A stretch of DNA of 64,000 bases. Source: Caenorhabditis elegans. Taxonomy: Eukaryota; Nematoda; Chromadorea; Rhabditida; Rhabditidae. Shown in pieces: positions 59,201-64,000 of the stretch. The stretch is from contig NC_003279.8 of NCBI RefSeq assembly GCF_000002985.6, positions 1,860,001-1,924,000 on the forward strand, written 5' to 3'. How positions within the stretch are numbered: position 1 is the first letter of the stretch; every line of letters starts with the position of its first letter. The translations under genes were made by a program, and so were the position numbers. Under the pieces are notes generated by a model. That model ran no database searches, had not been told where the DNA came from, and saw only the letters and a program-made list of their open reading frames with translations.

Positions 59201-62200
59201 GAAACTAAAATTTTTGATTTTTTTTTCAGTGGTAACGATAAAAGACAGTGGCCTGGGACAACTAGCGCTCACCATAATACCAGTAGTCGCCGGTTATTTA
59301 CCATTTCCGAATGTGTCGATTTACGAGTGTCAACTCGTGGTAAGTTGTTGATGTTGATCTACAAAAAAAAAGTATAATTAAGAGGGGAAAGAAGGGCATA
59401 AATTCTGTGCTGATAATGATAATTTGATCAGAGCATAGTTTGAGTGATAAGAAAACGGAATGGTTAGCTGAATGGTAAATGTTGAGAAAAATTAGGAAAA
59501 ATGATAAAACTTTTGAGGAGCAATTGGAATATTGAAGGAGTTAATTGGAGGCAAAAAAATCAAAAAAGTTTAAACGGGCAACCAAATTGCTGGTTGCCGA
59601 AAATCTCGGTCGCCGCAGAGCCCTGGTTATTGACTCAAAATGAGCTCAAATAAACGAATTTCGTAACGAAAGTGCTCAAAAATGTTTCAAACATTTTTTA
59701 TGGCGGTTCAAAATTTTCAAAAATTTCTCTGATTTTAGCTAAAATCTCGAATTTTGCCCACTTTTCTGTGTCGGATCTGGCCGAAGTTGACTTTTTTGGA
59801 ATTATCATATTTTATTGCATCTCTCGGTGTTGCCGATTTGCCGATTTGCCGGAAATTTTCTAATCCGGCAATTTGCCGATTTGCCGGAAATTTTCATTTT
59901 TCGCAAATTGCCGATTTGCTGATTTGCCGGAATTTTTCATTTTTCGCAATTTGCCCGTTTGCCGATTTACCTGAAATTTTCATTTTTGGCAAAATGCCGA
60001 TTTGCCGGAAATTTTCTATTCCGGCAATTTGCCGATTTGCCGGAAATTTTCATTTTTGGCAATTTACCGATTTTCCGGAATTTTTCATTTTTGGCAATTT
60101 GCCCGTTTGCCGATTTTCCGGAAATTTTCATTTTTCGCAAATTGCCGATTTGCCGGAATTTTTCATTTTTGGCAAATTGCCGATTTGCCGGAAATTTTCA
60201 TTTTTGGCAATTTGTCGATTTGCCGGAATTTTTCATTTTTGGCAATTTGCCCGTTTGCCGATTTTCCGGAAATTTTCATTTTTCGCAAATTGCCGATTTG
60301 CCGGAAATTTTCATTTTTCGCAAATTGCCGATTTGCCGGAATTTTTAATTTTTGGCAAATTGCCGATTTGCCGGAATTTTTAATTTTTGGCAAATTGCCG
60401 ATTTGCCGGAAATTTTCATTTTTCACAAATTGCCGATTTGCCGGAAATTTTCATTTTTCACAAATTGCCGATTTGCCGGAAATTTTCATTTTTTGCAAAT
60501 TGCCGATTTTCCGAAAATTTTCATTTTTCACAAATTGCCGATTTGCCGATTTGCTGGAAATTTTCATTTTTGGCAAATTGGCGATTTGCCGATTTTCCGG
60601 AAATTTTCATTTTTGGCAATTTGGCGGTTTGCCGGAATTTTTAATTTTTGGCAAATTGCCGATTTGCCGGAAATTTTCATTTTTGGCAATTTGTCGATTT
60701 GCCGGAATTTTTCATTTTTGGCAATTTGCCCGTTTGCCGATTTTCCGGAAATTTTCATTTTTCGCAAATTGCCGATTTGCCGGAAATTTTCATTTTTCGC
60801 AAATTGCCGATTTGCCGAAAATTTTCATTTTTCGCAAATTGCCGATTTGCCGGAATTTTTAATTTTTGGCAAATTGCCGATTTGCCGGAATTTTTAATTT
60901 TTGGCAAATTGCCGATTTGCCGGAAATTTTCATTTTTCACAAATTGCCGATTTGCCGGAAATTTTCATTTTTTGCAAATTGCCGATTTTCCGAAAATTTT
61001 CATTTTTCACAAATTGCCGATTTGCCGATTTGCTGGAAATTTTCATTTTTGGCAAATTGGCGATTTGCCGATTTTCCGGAAATTTTCATTTTTGGCAATT
61101 TGGCGATTTGCCGATTTTCCGGAAATTTTCATTTTTGGCAATTTGCCCATTTGCCGATTTTCCGGAAATTTTCATTTTTCGCAAATTGCCGATTTGCCGG
61201 AATTTTTAATTTTTGGCAAATTGCCGATTTGCCGGAAATTTTCATTTTTCGCAAATTGCCGATTTGCCGGAATTTTTAATTTTTGGCAAATTGCCGATTT
61301 GCCGGAATTTTTCACTTTTGCCCGTTTGCCGATTTTCCGGAAATTTTCATTTTTCGCAAATTGCCGATTTGCCGGAAATTTTCATTTTTGGCAAATTGCC
61401 GATTTGCCGGAATTTTTAATTTTTGGCAAATTGCCGATTTGCCGGAAATTTTCATTTTTCACAAATTGCCGATTTGCCGGAAATTTTCATTTTTTGCAAA
61501 TTGCCGATTTTCCGAAAATTTTCATTTTTCACAAATTGCCGATTTGCCGATTTGCTGCAAATTTTCATTTTTGGCAATTTGGCGATTTGCCGATTTTCCG
61601 GAAATTTTCATTTTTGGCAATTTGCCCGTTTGCCGATTTTCCGGAAATTTTCATTTTTCGCAAATTGCCGATTTGCCGGAATTTTTAATTTTTGGCAAAT
61701 TGCCGATTTGCCGGAATTTTTCACTTTTGCCCGTTTGCCGATTTTCCGGAAATTTTCATTTTTCGCAAATTGCCGATTTGCCGGAAATTTTCATTTTTGG
61801 CAAATTGCCGATTTGCCGGAATTTTTAATTTTTGGCAAATTGCCGATTTGCCGGAATTTTTAATTTTTGGCAAATTGCCGATTTGCCGGAAATTTTCATT
61901 TTTCACAAATTGCCGATTTGCCGGAAATTTTCATTTTTTGCAAATTGCCGATTTTCCGAAAATTTTCATTTTTCACAAATTGCCGATTTGCCGATTTGCT
62001 GGAAATTTTCATTTTTGGCAAATTGGCGATTTGCCGATTTTCCGGAAATTTTCATTTTTGGCAATTTGCCGGTTTGCCGTTTGCTGGAAATGTTCAGAGG
62101 GGTTTTTTTTATAAGACAGAAACACTTAAAACTCTCCATTTTTGAATTTTTTCCCGTTTTTTTCTACATATTTTCATAGAATTTGCTTACTTTTCAAAAT

Positions 62201-62952
62201 AGATGTAGGAACATTTATAGAATGCGTTTAATTTTGCCATTTGAAATTGAAATTCTAAAATTTCCAAAAAAAAAAAAAGAAATGCGAAACCATAATTTTC
62301 CGAAAATTCCCGGCAAATCGGCAATTTGCCGGTTTGCCGTTAACGTTTTTTTTTTTTGAAAAATTTTAATCTTCACAGATTTTTGAGCACATTTTAATAT
62401 TTTCTTCATAAAAATATATTTTATTTTTAAAGGTTTCCAAATAATAAATAACATGTCCAAATATAATACGGAAATGCGCGGCAATTGGAAATTTCCGGCA
62501 ATTTTCAAACCTAATTATTTTTCAGAAATTGAAAAAACTCTTTCAAACAAATTTCAAATTTTCAAACGGAAAACGTTAATTCATTTAAGAATTTAATCAT
62601 TGTGTGATTGAAGAAATATAATTGTACAGTAAAATTAATGTTTAGGCTCTTTAATCTGCAAAAAGTATCAAACTTATATTTCAGGCAATTTTGATTTCCG
62701 GCAAATTGCCGGTTTTCAAAATGGCCAAAAATACGATTGCCGTGCGCTCCTGACTGAAACGTACAAATTTCAAAATCCTTACAGTCCGAAGCCGTAATCC
62801 CGGGAAACGACATCCTATTCTTCAATCGCAGTGCCGGAAAGCAAATTCGTGTCCTATCGCCGAATAATTCCGATAATAACAATTTTGGAAAACAAGACGT
62901 TGTGAGAGGATCGAATCGAATTAAGAAAACTATTGAGAAGCTTTTTGATTAA
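35235..62952 (+). CDS. trpp-10: TRAPP complex subunit 10 (TRAPPC10/Trs130 orthologue)
   Basis: Exons: 35235-35437, 35498-35696, 36475-36777, 39028-39426, 42510-42898, 44345-44602, 46018-46240, 48199-48505, 50215-50468, 57034-57128, 57750-58231, 59230-59339, 62785-62952; 3390 bp, 1129 aa; every phase closes. TRAPP II is a Golgi/endosome tether that activates Rab11-type GTPases; TRAPPC10 is a TRAPPII-specific subunit. Family landmarks: DVQWIIVI then RKTKNSIVEKIKSDF (about 139-170); HTWEPFAYFSSM leading to YARLYWSFGAIEYAMSIFDD; the C-terminal beta-rich part with IPVVAGYLPFPNVSIYE; and the last exon FFNRSAGKQIRVLSP. Slightly shorter than the human protein. Intron 1 is 60 bp and in frame, so it could be retained. 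Exon 11 uses donor AAAA|GTGGGG, chosen because it alone keeps the phase. Introns hold most repeats of this half of the window. The symbol follows the human name. Confidence 0.93.
35729..36423. mobile_element. TTAA palindrome, AGGTGGAGTAGCGC family
   Basis: 695 bp with ends AGGTGGAGTAGCGC and CTACTCCACAT, TTAA on each side. Arms hold CAATTGG(G/A)TTTGTTCGATG and TGGAGCGCGCTTGCA. Close relative of 41252-41926. trpp-10 intron 2. Confidence 0.8.
37548..38378. repeat. 0.8-kb palindrome in trpp-10 intron 3
   Basis: AAACATATATTTTCACTGAA at the left pairs with TTCAGTGAAAATATACGTTT at the right; the centre is an A/T-rich loop near 37965. The stretch 36780-37540 before it is A/T-run intron DNA with no gene visible. 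Confidence 0.75.
38390..38955. repeat. palindrome, GACGGCTCAAAAAATGGCC family
   Basis: Arms carry AGACTCAAAACTATCTGAAA, GTTATGACGGCTCAA, CGACTTGTAAAGCGGCTGGA and TGAAATCACCGTCAAATTTT, meeting at a core near 38660 (GTCGATGGACG). The right end CACCTTAA fits the TTAA class. Same family at 46.6, 47.1, 52.6 and 63.8 kb. Confidence 0.75.
39773..40365 (+). CDS. spliced 65-aa mini-ORF in a TTAA palindrome
   Basis: Three exon-like blocks: 39773-39859, 40018-40072, 40310-40365 (198 bp, 65 aa). Acceptors are TTTTCAG and ATTTCAG; donors are GTGAAT and GTGAGT. Phases 0 and 1 close to a TAG. AATAAA follows at 40422-40427. The peptide begins MPICKFSNAEF, has RPAHETVPQVWVYEHKFDG across junction one, and ends RRAPEDNLRFL. 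Exon 1 is GC-rich (CGCCCCGCCCACGAAACCGT), unlike the surrounding A/T DNA. An in-frame stop precedes the ATG. I do not recognise a domain. It may be a captured host gene 3' end or a real small gene. Confidence 0.5.
40481..40769 (-). CDS. spliced 43-aa mini-ORF, opposite arm
   Basis: Mirror of the previous entry: exons 40769-40683 and 40525-40481 (132 bp, 43 aa). The first 29 residues and the start of exon 2 (HKFDGK) match the left-arm copy; the end then differs (QGGGNRGQ, stop). AATAAA overlaps the stop codon. The two frames converge on the loop. Function unknown. Confidence 0.45.
41252..41926. mobile_element. TTAA palindrome at the centre of the outer palindrome
   Basis: 675 bp, ends AGGTGGACTACACTCACCGG and its inverse, TTAA at 41248-41251 and 41927-41930. 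Related to 35729-36423 through TGGAGCGCGCTTGCACGTTT. Confidence 0.8.
43015..43860. repeat. tandem repeats in trpp-10 intron 5
   Basis: Four or so copies of a roughly 190-270 bp unit with TGGTGTGAAAAATC or GATGTGAAAAATCAAAAA, TTAAAAATTCAACAATTT and AAAAGGCCAAAAATTC. No coding. Confidence 0.7.
44081..44323. mobile_element. palindromic MITE (ATATCTCGTAGCG family), copy 4
   Basis: Compact copy with a very short loop (CGGGTTCGATGTTCGAAATGC). It ends about 20 bp before trpp-10 exon 6. Confidence 0.85.
44680..45235. repeat. palindrome, GCGCGCTTTGATTTT family, copy 3
   Basis: Arms carry AATTCGCATTGGAGCGCG and CGCCGAATTCAG and meet near 44955. A right-half fragment of the same family lies at 45615-45810. 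trpp-10 intron 6; the remainder of the intron is A/T-run DNA. Confidence 0.7.
46630..46830. repeat. fragment of GACGGCTC palindrome plus minisatellite relic
   Basis: AAAATTGTCTGAAAATACCG to GAAATTTGACC matches one arm end of the 38.4-kb family. It then switches to AAATTTCCGGCAAATCGGCA, a short piece of the 35-bp repeat. trpp-10 intron 7. Confidence 0.6.
47134..48140. mobile_element. TTAA palindrome with a nested inner palindrome
   Basis: Left end TTAA then AGGTGGTCGAGTCGAATTAT; arms as in the 38.4-kb family. Near 47480-47840 a second palindrome replaces the core, with TCCACGATATTTTCTTCACT and ACGTAGCGCGTCGGAAGTGA, centred near 47660. The right terminus is decayed. Confidence 0.7.
48880..49870. 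repeat. roughly 430-bp tandem repeats in trpp-10 intron 8
   Basis: AAATTCTGTAAACTTTTTTG, AAAACTAGACCTACAAAATA and TTTAAATAATCTAAATTTAA (or TTAATTTAA) recur at about 48955, 49390 and 49800, giving two full copies and a partial one. The preceding 48540-48830 stretch is rich in TTTTTCTGAAAAATT units. Confidence 0.7.
50525..50635. repeat. short array of the 35-bp TTTGCCGGAAATTTTC repeat
   Basis: Three units (GATTTGCCGGAAATTTTCTA) just inside trpp-10 intron 9, starting 57 bp from the donor. No hAT-like termini are seen here. Confidence 0.75.
51024..51197. mobile_element. CACGTGG-family MITE, copy 8
   Basis: From CCACGCGATGTCAGGCTGTC to GCACTCTCACGTG. trpp-10 intron 9. Confidence 0.8.
51699..51704 (-). 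terminator. poly(A) signal of the ML-domain gene
   Basis: AATAAA on the minus strand, 142 bp beyond the stop at 51846, in the context TTTGCAAATAAATATA. It is preceded by a TA run. Confidence 0.65.
51846..53906 (-). CDS. secreted ML-domain (MD-2-related lipid-recognition) protein
   Basis: Exons (minus): 53906-53436 and 51944-51846; 570 bp, 189 aa, phase 0 junction (LIAAN|KPYELEI). It starts with a signal peptide (MMRNIAVLLAITAAGFQINA). Six cysteines follow in the mature chain: LADCPF, SYMCSDG, GGCSW, DGCEF, HNCPL and EIACVM, the number expected for three disulfides in NPC2/GM2-activator-type ML domains. The CPLTSGP...LPLDLS and ...IACVMAQVEL strands fit the family's second half. Likely a lipid or sterol carrier outside the cell or in lysosomes; the ligand is unknown. 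The gene lies antisense inside trpp-10 intron 9. Its own 1.49-kb intron contains a MITE and a composite palindrome. Sites resembling N-glycosylation: NGTD and NLTT. Confidence 0.87.
52019..52194. mobile_element. CACGTGG-family MITE, copy 9
   Basis: From CACTTGGTGTCAGAGTGTCT to CCTGGCACCACGTG; intron of the ML-domain gene. Confidence 0.8.
52359..52565. mobile_element. 207-bp MITE with perfect 8-bp duplication
   Basis: Ends GAGGCCCCACCAAAACAGG and its exact inverse; flanked by TATTTCGA at 52351-52358 and 52566-52573. The intact opposite arm has this octamer once (reversed, TCGAAATA near 53277). The interior is itself palindromic (CGAATTCGCAACCACCGCAC). The 8-bp duplication fits hAT-type mobilisation. 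Confidence 0.9.
52633..53218. mobile_element. TTAA palindrome, GACGGCTC family
   Basis: 586 bp, ends AGGTGGTGTAGTC and its near inverse, TTAA on both sides (52629-52632, 53219-53222). Core GTCGATGGACGGCGAGATTT near 52900. The most intact copy of this family in the window. Confidence 0.85.
54297..54469. mobile_element. CACGTGG-family MITE, copy 10
   Basis: From CACGTATTGTCAGGGGCTGT to GGGACACCACGTG; trpp-10 intron 9, upstream of the ML gene. Confidence 0.8.
54590..54870. repeat. half copy of the CGCTCCATTGACAAT element
   Basis: Carries TTCGCGCTCCATTGACAATC, ACACGGACAAATACATTTAG and GCCGCGACGCGACACGCAAC in the order seen at 34108-34520, without the second arm. Confidence 0.7.
54922..55209. 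mobile_element. hAT-like element, GCCGAGCTCGGC type, copy 2
   Basis: 288 bp, starts CAGGGGTATGCGGCAAATTT and ends GATTTGCCGCACACCCCTG. A perfect 8-bp duplication CTGTAGTC lies at 54914-54921 and 55210-55217. The interior shares CAAAATTGAGTTATTTTGAT with 21474-21865. Confidence 0.92.
55401..55550. mobile_element. CACGTGG-family MITE, copy 11
   Basis: From CACGTGGTGACCGGCTGTCC to CTTTTTTCGAAGATCAAATC; the right terminus is missing. It includes TCGTCTCTTCTCCCGC. Confidence 0.7.
55588..55777. mobile_element. CACGTGG-family MITE, copy 12
   Basis: Complete copy from CACGTGGAGCCAGAGTGCCC to CCTGACACCACGTG, opposite in orientation to copy 11. Confidence 0.85.
55917..55943. repeat. (CA)n microsatellite
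   Basis: About 13 CA dinucleotides in trpp-10 intron 9. The 55.95-56.2 kb stretch after it shows no gene. Confidence 0.9.
56219..56275. mobile_element. CACGTGG-family MITE, copy 13, truncated
   Basis: Only GATGTCAGGCTGTTTCATAG through AAAAATGCGGGAATTTTTTA remains; the sequence then departs from the family. Confidence 0.65.
56369..56680. mobile_element. decayed relative of the CAGTGC mariner-like MITE
   Basis: CACTTTTACGACTTTAAAGG at 56390 is reversed at 56630-56655, with CGCGTAGATCACGCGTAGAT repeats inside. Same inner ends as 18862-19482. Confidence 0.65.
56701..56886. mobile_element. CACGTGG-family MITE, copy 14
   Basis: From CACGTGGTGCCAGGGGCTGT to ACGATGACGCCATGTG; includes TCTGCGTCTCTTCTCCCGCA. 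trpp-10 intron 9, about 150 bp before exon 10. Confidence 0.8.
57165..57705. repeat. palindrome in trpp-10 intron 10
   Basis: AATGGTCCAAAACTACCAAT and AAAAGTTATGGTGGTTCAAA at the left pair with the right side up to 57670; centre near 57420 (GGTCTTTTGTGCCCCAAAGACC split by the axis). The right end CTCCACCAACCTTTAA resembles the TTAA class. Confidence 0.7.
58316..59169. mobile_element. composite TTAA element in trpp-10 intron 11
   Basis: TTAA at 58312-58315 and 59170-59173; ends GGTGGAGCAGCGCCAGTGGG and GCGCTACCCCACCT. It contains an inner palindrome (58430-58850, centre near 58630, AGTATGATATAAAAATATTT) and the GGTCGACTTCCAAAATTATG half-element. Confidence 0.75.
59829..62090. repeat. 35-bp satellite array, about 64 units
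   Basis: The unit is GCCGATTTGCCGGAAATTTT plus CATTTTTCGCAAATT. Variant units (GCCCGTTTGCC, TTTGCTGGAAA, TTTTTTGCAAATTGCCG) recur in blocks at 60488, 60967, 61489 and 61931, giving a higher-order period of about 440-520 bp. Long open frames in all three plus frames and on the minus strand are artefacts: 35 is not a multiple of 3, so every frame reads the same 35-residue cycle. It lies in trpp-10 intron 12. Confidence 0.95.
62091..62345. mobile_element. unique half of the hAT-like element beside the array
   Basis: TTATAAGACAGAAACACTTA, CAAAATAGATGTAGGAACAT and TGCCATTTGAAATTGAAATT match the unique segment of 20739-21214 in order. It ties the satellite to that element family. Terminal CACCCCTG is not found here. 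Short relics (GCGGCAATTGGAAATTTCCG near 62480, CGATTGCCGTGCGCTCCTG ending 62752) follow, up to exon 13. Confidence 0.75.
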
Positions 62953-63768
62953 ATTTTTTTTTTTTTGATATGAATGTACAAATTTATTTAATTTTTAAGG
63001 GTTTTTTTGGTGATAATTTGTGATTTTTCTTACGACATAATTATATTGGTGCTTGTGAATGTATATATATGAATAGAATTCTATGCAATTTTACAATTTT
63101 TTTTTGCCTAATTTCTGATTTTCCAATCGTTTTGATAACGAATATGTATTTTACTTTTTTTTTTCTAAAATTTTGTTTTCAATTTTTTTTAAAGAAAAAC
63201 ATACAATTTTAGACACTTTATATAAAAAAAATTACAATTTTCAGATACAAATTTTTTTTTGATAAATAAAAAAATTAAAAGAAACAAAAATTAATATTTT
63301 TAGAAGAAAAATCGGAAAATTTGTAGACAACAAAACAAATAATAATGATTATTAAATAATTTTTTTTTCTAAAATAGTTTTTTTTTCAAAATTTCTAACA
63401 TAACAAAAATACAAAAAAGTTTGATAACGATAATTTTTTTTTGTTGATATTATTCGAATTATTTGATTTTACTTACTTTTTTTTTCATAAGAAAATTGAA
63501 ATATTTGAAAAAAAATGTTGAGACATTCTAAACAAATATTTATAAAAACAAAAAATTTACAAAAATCAAAATTTTTAGAAAAAAATTTGAAAAAACTATC
63601 AAAAAATGTTTGTTTTTAAATTAATTTTAATCAAGAGATAAAAAATATTTAGAAACTAAAATCAATATTTTTAGAGAACTTTTTTTTACAAACTTAAAAT
63701 ATCGGAAAAACTAAAAAATTTTTTGTTTAAAAACATTAAATTATTTAAAGAAACATTTAAAATATTAA
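62953..63768. other. downstream flank of trpp-10
   Basis: Extremely A/T-rich DNA with T-runs and A-runs. AATAAA at 63265-63270, 313 bp past the stop, is the best poly(A) signal candidate. I see no gene. Confidence 0.5.
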
Positions 63769-64000
63769 AGGTGGTGAAGTGGAATTTTTTTTATTGCTTT
63801 ATTAGACTTAAAATAGTCTGAAAATACCGAATTTCATAATGAAACTTTTTGAAAACTTCAAAAAAAAAAGTTATGACGGCTCAAAAAATGGCCTAAAATT
63901 AGTTAAAATTTGAAATTTGAACGACTTGTCAAGCGGCTGGAGACTAACTTTTTTGAATTCACCTTTTTCAAAAAAGTTAGTTTCCAGCCGCTTGACAAGT
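63769..64000. mobile_element. TTAA palindrome cut by the window end
   Basis: TTAA (63765-63768) then AGGTGGTGAAGTGGAATTTT and the GACGGCTC-family arm. At 63960 the arm turns directly (GAATTCACCTTTTTC between the two copies of AAAAAAGTTAG), lacking the GTCGATGGACG core, so this is a deletion derivative. The second arm continues beyond 64000. Confidence 0.75.

Noticed and set aside
59754..62179. Long open frames (up to 346 codons) with Cys/Phe/Arg-rich repeats
   Set aside because: They are readings of the 35-bp satellite in all three plus frames and one minus frame. Because 35 is not a multiple of 3 each frame shows the same 35-residue cycle; no splice or start context supports translation.

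Overview
The window reads as nematode DNA, most probably Caenorhabditis elegans itself (autosome arm, likely the left part of chromosome I). Reasons: AT-rich introns with GTRAGT donors and TTTTCAG acceptors, genes with one-to-one metazoan orthologues, and a very dense load of the short palindromic elements typical of that genome. The species call is inferred from gene content and repeat style; no database was searched.

Layout. 1-2.6 kb: gene-poor DNA with a broken non-LTR retrotransposon reverse transcriptase interrupted by a TA-flanked MITE. 2.97-12.28 kb (-): SCAMP gene scm-1, 5 exons, 335 aa. 12.28-14.18 kb: shared upstream region of two head-to-head genes, with a perfect 16-bp-stem hairpin. 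14.18-23.47 kb (+): tub-2, the TULP4-type WD40 + Tubby gene, 6 exons, 869 aa. 23.5-25.2 kb: tail-to-tail gap full of MITEs. 25.2-34.88 kb (-): a membrane-anchored ABHD17/Bem46-like alpha/beta hydrolase, 7 exons, 468 aa. Only 356 bp separates its start codon from that of the next gene. 35.24-62.95 kb (+): TRAPPC10 orthologue, 13 exons, 1129 aa, with very large introns. Intron 9 holds an antisense gene for a secreted ML-domain protein (51.85-53.91 kb). Intron 4 holds a palindromic TTAA element carrying two convergent spliced mini-ORFs. 63-64 kb: AT-rich downstream DNA and the start of another palindrome.

All exon models were joined by hand by checking splice sites and reading phase across every junction; each of the five host genes closes in frame from ATG to stop. 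Genes alternate in strand, so there is no operon. Functionally two are membrane-traffic genes (SCAMP and TRAPP II), one is a candidate depalmitoylase-type hydrolase, one a Tubby-family WD40 protein, and one a small secreted lipid-binding protein.

Most of the window is repeats. Families recognised: (a) about 14 copies of a 160-185 bp CACGTGG-ended MITE; (b) palindromes with TTAA target duplications; (c) hAT-like elements with CAGGGGTG ends and 8-bp duplications whose interiors are 35-bp or 12-bp minisatellites, one expanded to about 64 units; (d) long fold-backs, the largest 4.0 kb with tRNA-like Pol III boxes in both arms; (e) mariner-like CAGTGC elements with TA duplications. Several are nested inside one arm of another palindrome, so the intact arm serves as the empty-site control.
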